This document shows positions 12,401 through 22,755 of a stretch of 64,000 nucleotides of DNA, piece by piece (position 1 is the stretch's first letter; each line of letters starts with the position of its first letter). The notes under the pieces were generated by a model that saw only the letters and a list, made by a program, of their open reading frames with translations, had not been told where the DNA came from and made no database searches. The DNA is from Anastrepha obliqua. Taxonomy: Eukaryota; Arthropoda; Insecta; Diptera; Tephritidae. The position numbers were made by a program, and so were the translations under genes. The DNA lies in the NCBI RefSeq assembly GCF_027943255.1, contig NC_072896.1:60778501-60842500 (forward strand). Reading direction: 5' to 3'.

Positions 12401-13429
12401 TGTCATTCTGTTAAGCCGCCATTTGACAGTGTTACAAAGTTGTTCCACATATCTCAAGCTTATTCTAGTGCTTGGTTAGCATATTCCCTTCTTTATATTT
12501 ACAGAAGTCAGTCCTTATTTGCTCTTCGGGCTGCATTTCTGTTTATCAGACCTCAAGGCGCTTCTATCGTTTAGTTGTAGAGTCGCACTTTACCTTGAAA
12601 TACGAGGTGCATTTATTCGCAGAGTGAGCATGCCACTGTAGCAGTTGCTTATGCGAGAGCTATCTAACCCAACGCACCTCTTCCTCTAAAGAGATTGTGA
12701 GATGGAATCTCCCTCCTCGTATTCCACATATGTATGTAAATATAAGCAAATTATTGAAAGTGTTCTGCTTACCCCACTTTTATCTCACCGCGTTGGATTA
12801 TATGATAGTTCTACTAGGGTGCGCGCGTATGTGTATATATGTTTGTTTGTGGCTGATTTTTGGCTGCTAGCAGGAAGATAAATAAAAATGTCATGCTGGA
12901 AGTTAAGTAAAGATTAACGTTTTGTTTCAGCGCGGATGACACTTTGGTAATAGTGGTGTAGGAAGCGTGCTAAAGCCACAGTCACAATAAAGGCCACCGA
13001 CACTGCAATGCAGTTAATAAATCAGCTTGAGGTGGTACTGAATAAATTATTTTGAAAGACGAAAAAGCTAACATATACGAGTATGTATGTATATACATAC
13101 ACCTATTACTTCTTACGCATGTACGAGTGTGTATGTATACTTACAGTGACAAAGAATATTTTAATCGTTCCATATATTTCAAGTTTAACAAGATGAGCCG
13201 TGGAGATACCCAATCTACTTTCTTTCTCCACAAATTGGATGCGCAGCAACATCCCACGATATTAGAAGAAGAATTTCTGCAGGCGCTTAGTTTGCAAATC
13301 AGGGAAACACTCTTTCTTGAGCCGAGGAAAATAAAATAAAATGAAAAAGGGATTATAGCAACAATAAACATAAAAATAAACATTGAAGGCTAATCTCCGT
13401 CCGCACCGAACTTTACATTCTGTCAAAAA
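9441..13429. other. Intron, no gene recognised
   Basis: Four kilobases without a supported gene or transposon. CATA/TATG microsatellite runs occur near 10300-10340, 10600 and 13080-13140. The ORFs here (for example 9706-9891, 10057-10353, 11639-11899, 13052-13339) have low-complexity or unfamiliar translations and no splice context that would support them. Confidence 0.5.
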
Positions 13430-14040
13430 GTACCGGGATTGTTCAATAAAACGCAAAATAATTGTCTAATCACCAACATTTATTTTGTCGCCTTCAAAAT
13501 AGGTTCCATTCGAAGCAATATGCATATGCCAACGATTACTCCAGTCATCAAAGCGTTTGAAGATATCTTCTTGAGCTTCTTCAGTTTTCAGTGGTTTCGG
13601 TTTTCAAAAACGGTAACCAAATGTAGTCCATGTCATCCTCTTCAATTTTTGGAAACAACTCGTTGAGCATGTCACGGTAACGCTCGCCATTTACTGTAAC
13701 CGCGGCTCCTCGCTCATTTTCGAAAAAAAAATGGCCCGATGATACCGCACCAAACAGTGACTCGTTGTGGATGCATTTGCTTCTCTACAGTAACGTGTGG
13801 ATTTTCTGAGCCCCAAATCCGACAATTTTGCTTATTGACATAGCCACCGATGTGAAAATCAGAAAAGAAGAAGAAGACTCACCACTTTGGAAATAGGTTT
13901 TCAATATTTCCCAATTTTGTTCAAGTGTATAGCGTCCCATTTCGTAAATGTCAAACCTTTAAGTAAAGTATGAACACATTTGACATGCCATTTGTGTTAC
14001 CATTCTCAAAAAAATAGGTGGTTCAAAAAGCAAACGCTAT
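13430..14040 (-). pseudogene. Tc1/mariner-superfamily transposase, internally deleted
   Basis: The minus strand has a transposase in three blocks. The start, MGRYTLEQNWEILKTYFQS, begins at 13940. A central catalytic block at about 13870-13640 reads [18 protein letters not shown], then [20 protein letters not shown], then [18 protein letters not shown]. The C-terminus reads FKRFDDWSNRWHMHIAS, then GTYFEGDKINVGD, with its stop at 13466. The HTH-to-catalytic region and the stretch holding the second catalytic Asp are missing, and frames shift between blocks. It lies between a left flank (gtcaaaaagtaccgggattg, 13422-13441) and a right flank near 14045. The second half of the family's DDE core is absent, so it cannot be active. 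Confidence 0.85.
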
Positions 14041-14904
14041 ATGGCCCACTCGTTATAAAATCTGTGTAACTTTCCATAATTTATAACAGATATATCAAGT
14101 TGTTTGCTTTTTTAAAAATTATCGTAAGAGTAAGATGTGTTTCATGCATTTTATTAAATGTTGCGTGAGTTATCGTGCACATAGACCGACGGACAAACAT
14201 GGCTAACTCGGTATACATATGTACATATGTAAGTCTTTAACTGGCATAGCTAATTTACCTCGAGATTGGAGGTTCATTCAAATTCATCTTAGCTTAAGGT
14301 TACATTTTATCATACATCTAAAATTAAAAAGTTGAGTTGCAACTTAGTGCCTATCTCGGTTATTTTATGTTATGCAAAGAAAATTATAAGACTCTTCCTT
14401 AGACACAAGTGGACGGGTATGAAAACGAGAATTAAACAAAGAAGGGCAGAAGTTAGACGAAATTCAGATTGATGTTGCGTCTACGTATAACACGGAGGTA
14501 CGCGCTAAGTTCGGAGCGAAAACTTTTTATTTACAATAAAAACTAAAAAAATTCACTGTATATATTATACATATATATATAGAGTCTGCCTAATAGAAGC
14601 GTGACCGGCAAAATTCAAACTTAGAGTTCCATTATACAAAAAATGTAAATGCTGCTAAATAGGTGGCTCCGTTCAGCAATACGCGTTGTGCTATGTGTTG
14701 GTTTTGTGAGAAATTTAAAAAGTGTACATTGCTTTTACAAAATGGGTTCCGCGTTTGAGAAACGATTTGAAGAAATGTTCCTATGTCTACAGCGTAAAAG
14801 TCTAAAAAGGGTAACAATTGAAGAAATCGAAGATATTTATAAATAAATCGGCGCAACGGTAACACATAGGCTGAAAGTCCCAGTCCTAACACATAGATAG
14901 CGCC
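14041..14904. other. Intron, no gene recognised
   Basis: AT-rich, with a short TA-rich microsatellite near 14560-14580. The ORFs around 14632-14892 have no recognisable family. Confidence 0.4.
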
Positions 14905-15545
14905 AGATTTATTGTAGTCCCCTCTTTTTTAGTTAGTACGAACCTTAAAAAGACAGTTGTTAAAATTCCGTAATATTCTATTCATTAGTTCGTGAGTTAT
15001 TGTGCTAAGAGTGGTGTTCCTTTGGTTTTTTTTTTTAAATAAGGGATAACAAAGAATTTCGTGTTTGAATTTTACAAATGGGGAAAAATACCGTTGAATC
15101 GAAGTAATGGTTTGAAACTTGGTTGGGGGACTCCGCTCCATCAGAAACAACAATAAAACGATGGTTTTATGACTTCAAACGTGGTTGTAGAGACACCGAT
15201 GATGCACAACGTAGTGGACGTCCAAATGAGGCTGTAACATCACAAAACGCCAAAAGGAATCTACAAAATCATTTGGAATAAAAAGTGAAGAGAAAAGTGA
15301 AGTTGTGTGAAGCTGAAGCAGTTTTAAGTAAACGTGGTGCTAATGTATCCAAAGGCACGATGCGAGGGCGTTTACATGCAGAAGACCTCAAATTCCGGAG
15401 CACACAAAAAAACCCGCTATTTTTATCACACATTGAAAAGATTTGCATGGGTTAATACGTAATATTCACAGAAGAATCTTCCTTTTGGACGAATAGTTGC
15501 AGACGTCGGTCCTGGTGCACTCCTGATAATCAACAACTTCAAGGA
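14905..15545 (+). pseudogene. Degenerate mariner transposase, N-terminal half
   Basis: The plus strand reads MGKNTVESK, then WLGDSAPSETTIKRWFYDFK and DDAQRSGRPNEAVTSQNAK, the two helix-turn-helix segments of a mariner transposase with the usual RSGRP hinge. Further on it reads KRGANVSKGTMRGRLH and then FTEESSFW, where a catalytic Asp normally sits (replaced here). Several stops and shifts are present and the C-terminal half is missing. It differs from the mariner at 36.6 kb, so it is a second, older mariner lineage. Confidence 0.8.
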
Positions 15546-15593
15546 ACTGCTAAGAACCTAGTTGATGTTTTTTCACAAACAGAGGCACTTACA

Positions 15594-15760
15594 GTTTTAA
15601 GCCAACTCCAAACGGCAGATGTTTTTTATGGGAAGCTTTTACATGGCAGGAATGCACTCGGAAGCTTGCCCTTGCCAATGGGCATCTACTATTGGAAGAA
15701 ATTTTTTTTCTTCGTGTTTCATGATCCAGGCTTCCACCCTGTGCACTACCGCACGGTAGG
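15594..15760 (-). mobile_element. tRNA-derived SINE remnant
   Basis: The stretch ttttaagccaactccaaac, then ggcagatg, then catggcaggaatgcactcgg matches the body of the SINE at 50918-51230 in the same orientation. The tRNA-like head beyond about 15700 is strongly decayed. Confidence 0.65.
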
Positions 15761-18080
15761 TAGGTAGGTAAAATAGCAAGAGTGCCATATGCACACTACA
15801 AGTAGCACTTACGTGCGGTTTTGATACCATAATGTGGACCATTACCTGTGCAAAAAAAAATTTTGGGAAGAGAAAACCTTCTACAGCCATCCAGTGCTGT
15901 TGATGTAGTGGAGGAGAGAAAAGGGATCTAGGCTGGAGAATTTCTTCAAGTCATCCCCAAAGGGCACGCTAAGGAATCTCAATCACCTAGCCGCCAGAGC
16001 CGGACATTTGCAGGGAAAGTGTTCATGTTTATGCTGCTACAACAACAACTGAACAAAAATTGAATGCCTGTACCAAAACGGAAAATAATTCTGACGGTAG
16101 GCGAAGCGTATGAAATATTCAAAAAGGAATTTCAAAATGATAAAATTAGCAAAATGAACTTTTTCACAAGTAGACCAAAGCAAATTTTACTTTCCAGAAA
16201 TATGCCACATTGCCAATATGGCTTTCATATTAGAAGCATTGGAGAGTACAATTACACAAATACCCATAAAAATATTTATCCAAAATTTGCTGTAATATGA
16301 AAAATGAGAACTGTATGCCCGGTATACATACATACATATGTATATGACAAATGCGCAGCCAATATAAAAGATGACCTAAAAACACAACAGTTTTCTGATA
16401 ACTTAATGATACTGTGCGTTGGAAGCATTGGACGAAAGTCGAAAACCATGCCATTCTAAACTGAAGCAAAAGTTCTTTAGATGTCGTGTTATTCGAATTG
16501 GAATCAAAGTTACGAAATTTTAAATTAAATTACTTTATTAAGCAGACGCAACAGCAATATTTTGAAACATGAAAAAGAAACGTTCGAGCCGGAATTGAGT
16601 TTACAAATTGAAGTCCAGTCAGGGCATTTGAGCTACATTCAAGTAAAACTTTGTACTTGCGCATCATGGAAAAGCACAATCTTTCGCAATTATTAATGAT
16701 AAACTTTCTCATAACCAAAGTTCGAAAATAAACGAAATGAAACGCATTATTTTGTTTCGTTTCGCTCATTACAGAGAGCAGATAAATACAATTGAAACTC
16801 AAACAAAGGGAATTGCAGTTGGATTTGTTTTTGTTTGGTTTTTGTGCGCGAGGCCAAATAAAACCACAAGCAAAAGTGTGGAGATGTGAGAGGCAACATA
16901 GAAAACATATCAGTTATCCAACCGCTGGGCTGATTCGCAAACGTATTGTTGGCAATTTGTTCATTACAAGCGAGAAATGTTTTCAGTATGTGAGCATGGA
17001 TGTACATGTGTTTTTCAGATATCAAAATCACAAAGAATGAAATGGAAAAGCCGGTTAGTTTAGGGAAAAATCCTTTTTTACTTAAATGTATGTCCATGTT
17101 ATTAAGTATATGTATGTATGTATACACTATATGCACGCGGGAAAACTGATCAATTGATGATATTTACTACAGAAAATCACAAATTCATATTACAACTTCA
17201 CTTTCATGATTATATTATACAATATTATCATGGCAAATTTAAATTAAGTCTTAAATAAACAAAGGTTTTTAATTATCCCATACAACCCTATTTCATTATT
17301 AACGTAAAAAATAAATTGTTAAAAATCAATTATAAAAACAAAAAATTACACAATAACAAAAAAGCATAATATGTACCAAGTTCGCGTTTCAGGTGAAATG
17401 GCTGTCAAAATCCATACAAATAGTAATGCTGTGAAATATGCCTTAAATTTCGTATGTACTCACGACAAAGTATATGTATTAATAATTTGTTTAAAAATAC
17501 TTTTTTACTAAAATAAGCCAATTGCTTCTGGGGCGATGCTCTTAAATTTGTTTGTTTACATTTCTTCAATTTTCATTCTGACGTTTCTTGAAATTTGGCA
17601 ATCAACGTTGCTAGCAACATTTCAGGGCAAGCCAAATGCATATTGCAGGCGAAATTTCACGGTTCTAAAGTTAGTACTAGCATTAAAGGGTTAACCGTTT
17701 TTAAGTGACGCTCCAAATTGCCGGCATCTCCACTTCAGATAAATGTGTTACTTTCCTCTAGTTGAAAAGGGAATATTTCATTTTTAGAACGCGATTTAAT
17801 CAAAATTCGACTACTACCTTGTACGATAATAAACATATGTATAAGTAAACTAAAAAGTTGCATTTTTCATTTCCCTACGTGCGTTCTAAGTTCTTTGCTT
17901 GCGCAATTACTCTCACTTGTGTAAATAAACCATCCACCAGTGATGGCCAAGGAGCGAAACAGCAATCACTTTGTTTACACTCTTTGCATTGCAAAGATAG
18001 TGTTTTTGAAGTGAAAACTTCTTTAGAATCGTTGGGAGTGATTTGAGGAAAAGTGAAACGAAAAAAGCGACCAACTTGGC
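15761..18080. other. Intron, no gene recognised
   Basis: Contains a (GGTA)n run at 15765-15778 and a stretch ending in ctacaacaacaac (16037-16049) that resembles the CAA-rich tail of a LINE, without supporting coding sequence. The overlapping ORFs at 16747-17136 (minus) and 16792-17040 (plus) have unfamiliar translations. Confidence 0.45.
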
Positions 18081-18278
18081 TACGAAGCGTTATATTATAT
18101 GTTGATATAAACGTAGCGACGAACTAAATAAAAATAACTTTTATTTTTTCTTGTGATTCGAACCAAGGATTTTGGATCGGAAGCTCACATTGCTAGTCGC
18201 TCGGCTACCGCGTCATGCTGTAGGTGCTGGCCTAAAAGTTATTTACTTACGAAGCGTTATATTATATGTTGATATAAA
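18081..18278. repeat. Perfect 31-bp direct repeats flanking a tRNA-like insertion
   Basis: The same 31 bp (tacgaagcgttatattatat and 11 more bases) occurs at 18081-18111 and 18248-18278. The 136 bp between them holds a tRNA-like sequence bracketed by a 12-bp inverted repeat (aaataactttta near 18131, its complement near 18233). Confidence 0.85.
18151..18216 (-). pseudogene. tRNA-like sequence (tRNA-derived SINE head or tRNA pseudogene)
   Basis: The minus strand reads gcggtagccgagcgactagc (A-box-like), a segment gagcttccgatcc like an anticodon arm, and a B box ggttcgaatc. The order and spacing are those of a tRNA. The acceptor stem does not pair convincingly, so an expressed tRNA is unlikely. 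It differs from the main SINE family of the window. Confidence 0.6.
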
Positions 18279-18295
18279 TAATTTTTGTGAGCGTG

Positions 18296-18316
18296 TAATT
18301 CTCAAAAGGTTTATTA
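18296..18316 (+). promoter_or_regulatory. PSEA-like box of U2-like unit 1
   Basis: The sequence taattctcaaaaggttta resembles the proximal sequence element A of Drosophila snRNA promoters (AATTCYCAA core followed by GTTT). It is identical in both units. In Drosophila the PSEA ends about 40 bp before the start site. Confidence 0.5.
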
Positions 18317-18352
18317 GGTTTATTATTTAAAATGTATTGACTAGGTAGTGTG

Positions 18353-18497
18353 GTTATCAGCTTAACATCTGATAGATCCTCCATCGGAGGACAACAAATG
18401 TTAAACTGATTTTTGGAAATGGGCGGAGTGTTTTAGGGGCTTGCTCCTTCTCTGCCACGGGTTGACCCGGTATTGCAGTACCGCCGGGATTTCGGCT
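18353..18497 (+). ncRNA. U2 snRNA-like gene, copy 1 (5' end missing)
   Basis: From tatcagcttaacatctgat onward it follows U2 snRNA: stem-loop II (atcctccatcggagg), acaacaaatgttaaactg, the Sm site atttttgg at 18409-18416, the cggagtg...gcttgctcc arm, and the 3' stem-loop region gggttgacccggtattgcag, then taccgccgggatttcggc. The U2 5' region (about 45 nt, with the branch-site-pairing GUAGUA) is not recognisable; unrelated AT-rich sequence stands there. U2 pairs with intron branch points in the spliceosome, so without this region it could not do that job. A PSEA-like box ends 39 bp before the homology starts. It is a probable pseudogene, or a shortened U2-derived RNA if the box is active. Confidence 0.9.
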
Positions 18498-18723
18498 TTG
18501 AATAAATACAAGAAAAAATATACTAATACATTTAGCTTTGGTGGGAAGAGCCATAAATTTTTATATGAATACATGTAGACGAAAATGGAATTTTTTTTTT
18601 TTTGAAATTTGCATTGTAGGACATTTCTGATTATTTATTGAAAACAGTTTTTTGGTTTAGATACTGAAAGTCAGTTTAAGTGAATCGGTATAAATATTTC
18701 GTACATTAATTTTTGTGAGCGTG

Positions 18724-18744
18724 TAATTCTCAAAAGGTTTATTA
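18724..18744 (+). promoter_or_regulatory. PSEA-like box of U2-like unit 2
   Basis: Identical to the box of unit 1 (taattctcaaaaggttta) and 36 bp before the tatcag position of the U2 body. Its identity in both copies reflects the duplication and is not independent evidence of function. Confidence 0.5.
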
Positions 18745-18768
18745 GAAAACCTATTGGTAGGTAGTGTG

Positions 18769-18925
18769 TTATCTGTTCCTATCAGCTTAACATCTGATAG
18801 ATCCTCCATCGGAGGACAACAAATGTTAAACTAATTTTTGGAAATGCGCGGAGTGTTTTAGGGGCTTGCTCTCCACCTCTGCCACGGGTTGACCCGGTAT
18901 TGCAGTACCGCCGGGATTTCAGCCT
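18769..18925 (+). ncRNA. U2 snRNA-like gene, copy 2 (5' end diverged)
   Basis: This has the same U2 body as copy 1, and its homology starts a little earlier: ttatctgttcctatcagc matches U2 just after the branch-site-recognition segment. Upstream, gtgtgt stands where U2 has GUGUAG, so GUAGUA is lost. The Sm site atttttgg is at 18834-18841. The 3' domain (gacccggtattgcagtacc, gccgggatttcagcc) is kept. The two copies differ at scattered positions (ctgattt/ctaattt, gggcgg/gcgcgg, ctccttc/ctctccacc), so the duplication is not recent. Probable pseudogene. Confidence 0.9.
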
Positions 18926-19017
18926 TGAATAAATACAAGAAGAAATATACTAATACATTTAGCTTTGGTGGGAAGAGACATAAATTTTTATATGAATACA
19001 AGTAGACGAAAATGGAA

Positions 19018-19769
19018 GAAATTTGTAAGTCTGTTTCTTCGGTCCGTTTGGGTATTTTTTTTGACAACATCGAAACCAAAGCATTTGTATCATATTTTAT
19101 CTATCATAAACTACTCGTATCATTTGTTGAAATTGAAAACATTGAGGATGAATAATTATAAAATGAAGAAAATAAAATATGAACTTTATAGCAATATTAT
19201 AATGAACCTATAATTATCCCGCTCCTAATGCTGCTTTCGTCTTATTCTCTCTCAGTTTGTTTTACGGAAGGTTTCACTTCTATCAAGTCTAACCGTTAGA
19301 CAGGTATTTTTTTTTTTTTTTTTTTTGTTTCAGTATAAAATGATTCAATTTGTTGGGAAATTTGGCGCCTCCGGACGATTCATTCGTGAAATCTTTCGTG
19401 TGCTTCCGATCATTGATCATAACAAAGACTATATTTTCTATTTCCTGAGGAAAATTATTATGCATTCCAAAGAAAAATTTGATATTTACAATTTATATTT
19501 TTTTTCCGAAGAATGAACAACTCAATTTAAAAACAAATTCCTTTTAAGAAGCATTCCAAATTTGATTGAGGATCTTAATATGAACACTTTTGAATGAAAT
19601 GTATTTGCTGCGCCGCACGGCAAAGGCACAGTTGATGGAGTAGGGTCAGTTGTCAAAAGAAAAGTGTTGGAAATTGTATGTACCCAAATATGTATACAGT
19701 ATATATAGTATACCATGTAGATACATAAGTACATACGTATGTATGTATATAGTATATGTATAATGAAGA
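19018..19769. other. Intron, no gene recognised; poly-T tract
   Basis: A T-run at about 19307-19326 and TATG-type microsatellites near 19680-19760. No supported gene. Confidence 0.4.
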
Positions 19770-20933
19770 CTGCATTTGTGCAAAAAGTTACGTTAAAAAC
19801 TTCCTTTAAAAGATATCAAAGTTTTTGGGTCATTGTCTTGTTAAGACATGAACCCTTTAGCGTCCAGCCCAAGTTTAACGGCACTGTCATGCAAATTATT
19901 TTCAAAATGTTAAAATACAGATGATTGTCTATTTTATCATCAATAAACACCATTTTGCCTTCTTCAGATGCAGCTATGCACCCCCAAACAATTGCGTTTC
20001 CTTCTCCAGGCTTACCGGTGGGAATATAATTTTTTTCATTCAGTTCTGTATTTTCTTTTCGCCAAACTTTTGGAACCAAAAACATTAAGTTTCGACTCAT
20101 CACTGAATATGGCGTTTTCCCAAAAGGAATCTGGCTCATTTATAGTATATAGCGTTTGGCGAACTCCAATATCATCTTTCTGATAATATCTGAAATGTAG
20201 GGCTTGCGGCGTGCCACTCTTATACGATAACTACCGTTATGCAGACAATTACGGACTGTTTATAGGCTTACTTTTTATGCAAAGTCTCTTGAATATTTCA
20301 GCGTAATATCGTGGAGATTACTTTTGGATTTTGCGCGATTGGTGCTACCATGTTGCGTTCCTCACGTGAAGTCAATATTTTTGGCCCCCGGCTTGGTGTT
20401 GATTAGCTTCCAATTTACCAGTATTAACGTAATTAGCAATAACATTTTGCACCGTAGGATGCAGTTTACCAACTTTTTTGACAATTTCGCGCAGAGACGT
20501 GTTTTCCAAGTACAATTGAATAACAATTTTACGCATTTCTAATGGTAAATGCGCGCTTCGTCCCATTTTGTCACTTCCAATGGAGATATTATGCGCAACT
20601 GAAACTGAATCGACGATAAAAACTAAGAAAAACCAATCTTTTTTCGTTTTCAGCAATTGGTAAAAACACAAACGATTTTTACTATTACTTTTGCAGCAAC
20701 AATGAGCGGAAAGTGTACGAATAAATGTTTTGTATATTTTGCTAAGTCTGCCTACTTTCCTTGGAACCCACCAGTGGGGGTCGAAATAACGGAGTTTTGT
20801 TTGTGGCAATTCATTAGGAATGCAACCCTCCTACAGTGACCCAAAAGAAAAATATTGTTCCAGAAAATATTTTGCGCACAGCTAACGTTTTTACGTACCA
20901 TGCGGGCTGTACGAATAAATTGTGTGACCACTG
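19770..20933 (-). mobile_element. Tc1-like transposon, 3'-truncated
   Basis: The transposase starts at 20566 (minus) with MGRSAHLPLEMRKIVIQLY, the paired-type DNA-binding region, and runs to about 20375. After an internal gap, the catalytic half reads WENAIFSDESKLNVFGSK (first catalytic Asp), KPGEGNAIVWGCIAASEEGK and QDNDPK (second catalytic Asp) near 19835. The DD34E Glu and the distal end are missing, and frames shift. The right end lies at 20933, followed by TA; in the outward-to-inward direction it starts cagtggtcacac. A 13-bp subterminal sequence tgtacgaataaat occurs at 20908-20920 and again at 20714-20726, the IR/DR arrangement of some Tc1-like elements. Confidence 0.85.
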
Positions 20934-21277
20934 TATGACTCCGAAGACTGTTCGTGGCAAAAGAAAAATTGCTGATCCAAAGCCTATTAGTACCAAAAAT
21001 TTGCATACTGAAAAAAATGTGCTAGGTTAGAATGTCCGCAAAACAAGAAATTCCCATATGTGTAACCATCTTTGGTACAGATACAAAAGTACAAGGCTGG
21101 AGGGGTAAATAGAGGTGTTGAGTGTTGCAGATGGACTCAATTTGGCAGGACAAGAACGCACAAACAAATATAAGTTGTCTGAAGAAGATGTTGCGGCTAT
21201 GATACATATGATGATTATAGCGATTGGCGCCAATAATTTTATGGCATGCTTATCGATGACATTTCCTTTCTCAAAAC
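20934..21277. other. Intron, no gene recognised
   Basis: Between two DNA transposons. No supported feature. Confidence 0.4.
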
Positions 21278-21285
21278 ATATGCAT

Positions 21286-21967
21286 TAGGGTGGTCCAAAA
21301 ATGCATGGGAAAAAATTTATATTAAAATTTTTATGCTGCCGCCCCCCATAATGGTAAAGAATGAAAAATAAAAAGACCCGTATTTTTTTTTTTTTTAATC
21401 AGACCATATTTAATGGTGCCGCCGGGGCTTTGAAATATCCCATGTATTTTGCATGGGAAAAAAATACTTTTTCGTAGATTTCATGTAAAAACCTGGAAAA
21501 TGAATATATTTTAACCGGATACCTCAGTTTCTCTTCATAATTGGTCAGGGAATAACAACCAATTATGAAATAATTAATTTTTTTGTATTAACTATTTTTT
21601 ATAGAACCCCAAAAAGCCCCCATAAAACGAAAATCTAAGAAAAAATCGAAAAACAATATTTTATATTACTTTTATGAAAATAGTTAATACAAAAAAAATT
21701 AATTATTTCATAATTGGTTGTTATTCCCTGACCAATTATGAAGAGAAACTGAGTTATCCGGTTAAAATATATTCATTTTCCAGGTTTTTACATGAAATCT
21801 ACGAAAAAGTATTTTTTTCCCATGCAAAATACATGGGATATTTCAAAGCCCCGGCGGCACCATTAAATATGGTCTGATTAAAAAAAAAAAAAATACGGGT
21901 CTTTTTATTTTTCATTCTTTACTATTTTGGGGGGCGGCAGCATACAAATTTTTTTTGGACCACCCTA
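21286..21967. mobile_element. Foldback/MITE-like element with about 300-bp inverted arms and 8-bp target duplication
   Basis: The element starts tagggtggtcc and ends ggaccaccct(a). Its arms are near-perfect inverted repeats (about 21286-21598 and 21676-21967), separated by a loop of about 78 bp. The left arm has about 20 extra bases near its outer end. A perfect 8-bp direct repeat atatgcat flanks it (21278-21285 and 21968-21975), as for hAT- and P-type elements. It has no transposase. The ORF inside the right arm (21674-21877) is an antiparallel copy of left-arm sequence and not a gene. Confidence 0.92.
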
Positions 21968-21984
21968 ATATGCATATTAATCAA

Positions 21985-22232
21985 AGTGCGAGCAAACTCG
22001 GCACAGACTTCATACCAAACATATGTCCGGCATATGAAGGCTCCCCGCACGACACTAACCACCTTTTCCACGCCCCTTAAAACCTACTCATCTAACACCC
22101 CTATCCCTCTGGACTCAACCTGTCGAAACAGCATATTTCCTGGGCCTACCTTTAGATGAGCAAGACGAAGACGACCGGTGATATACCCTACATTGACAGG
22201 GTTTGTATTACTGCTATAACAACAACAACAAC
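21985..22232 (+). mobile_element. LINE 3' terminal fragment with CAA-rich tail
   Basis: The plus strand reads THLTPLSLWTQPVETAYFLG, then LPLDEQDEDDR, the conserved C-terminal end of a LINE ORF2, after a decayed cysteine-rich stretch. It ends in ctataacaacaacaacaac (22213-22231). No RT remains. Confidence 0.7.
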
Positions 22233-22669
22233 TTATCTATTCAAGCATATCGTATCTCTCATTTTTTAACTCCTTTGGAATTATTCTGTATTTGTTACTG
22301 AAATAAAACATTCATGAATAGTTTTATATTAATATTAAAAGGTTTATTTATTTCCCAATTTTTTTGATTTTAGTCTCAAGTTAAATATTGGTCTTTAGTT
22401 AAATGTGAAGTGCCAGATATATATACATATGTACATACTTTGTATACCGTAATTACGGCAGTGCAGTTTTTCATAATTTTTAAGTAAACGCATTTCTTTG
22501 CTAAGGAGAGAGTTCTGTGGGGAGTTTCGATGCGATATCTCAATTTATGTTGATGTTCTCCTTTGAAAAATTTGCTAGAAGACCATAAATAGCTAAATCA
22601 ATTCCCTACCGATAATATATAATTATTATATAAAATATATAAACGAAGGGTATTTTAAAAAATTACCAT
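22233..22669. other. Intron, no gene recognised
   Basis: AT-rich, no supported feature. Confidence 0.4.
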
Positions 22670-22755
22670 ATGTGTTGTTTTAATTTAAAAAAATTTTAAA
22701 TTTTAGATTCTTTCAGGTTTCACTACTTTTGTTCAAAATACGGCTAAGCACACCA
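22670..22755 (+). repeat. Transposon-derived repeat shared with 43471-43556
   Basis: Both places carry tgttgttttaa, then tttcaggtttc, then ttttgttcaaaatacg. At 43.5 kb this adjoins a transposase relic, so this copy is probably a terminal fragment of the same family. Confidence 0.55.

Larger units (their letters stand above)
18279..19017 (+). repeat. Tandem duplication of a U2-snRNA-like unit
   Basis: Units at 18279-18590 and 18707-19017 are offset by 428 bp. They are very similar over about 310 bp except in a short segment just 5' of the U2 homology. Each holds a 5' box, a U2-like body and the same 3' flank (ending gtagacgaaaatggaa). The 116-bp spacer between them is not repeated. Confidence 0.92.

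Noticed and set aside
12601..12721. Possible inverted repeat (tacgagg near 12601 and cctcgta near 12715)
   Set aside because: The match is only 7 bp with no duplication or extended arms; chance is likely.
16747..17136. 129-residue minus ORF
   Set aside because: Composition is typical of random AT-rich sequence, it overlaps an opposite ORF and has no recognisable motif.
18151..18216. Functional tRNA gene
   Set aside because: A and B boxes are present but the acceptor stem does not pair well and the setting is that of an inserted repeat.
21674..21877. 67-residue ORF
   Set aside because: Lies in the right arm of the foldback element and mirrors left-arm sequence.
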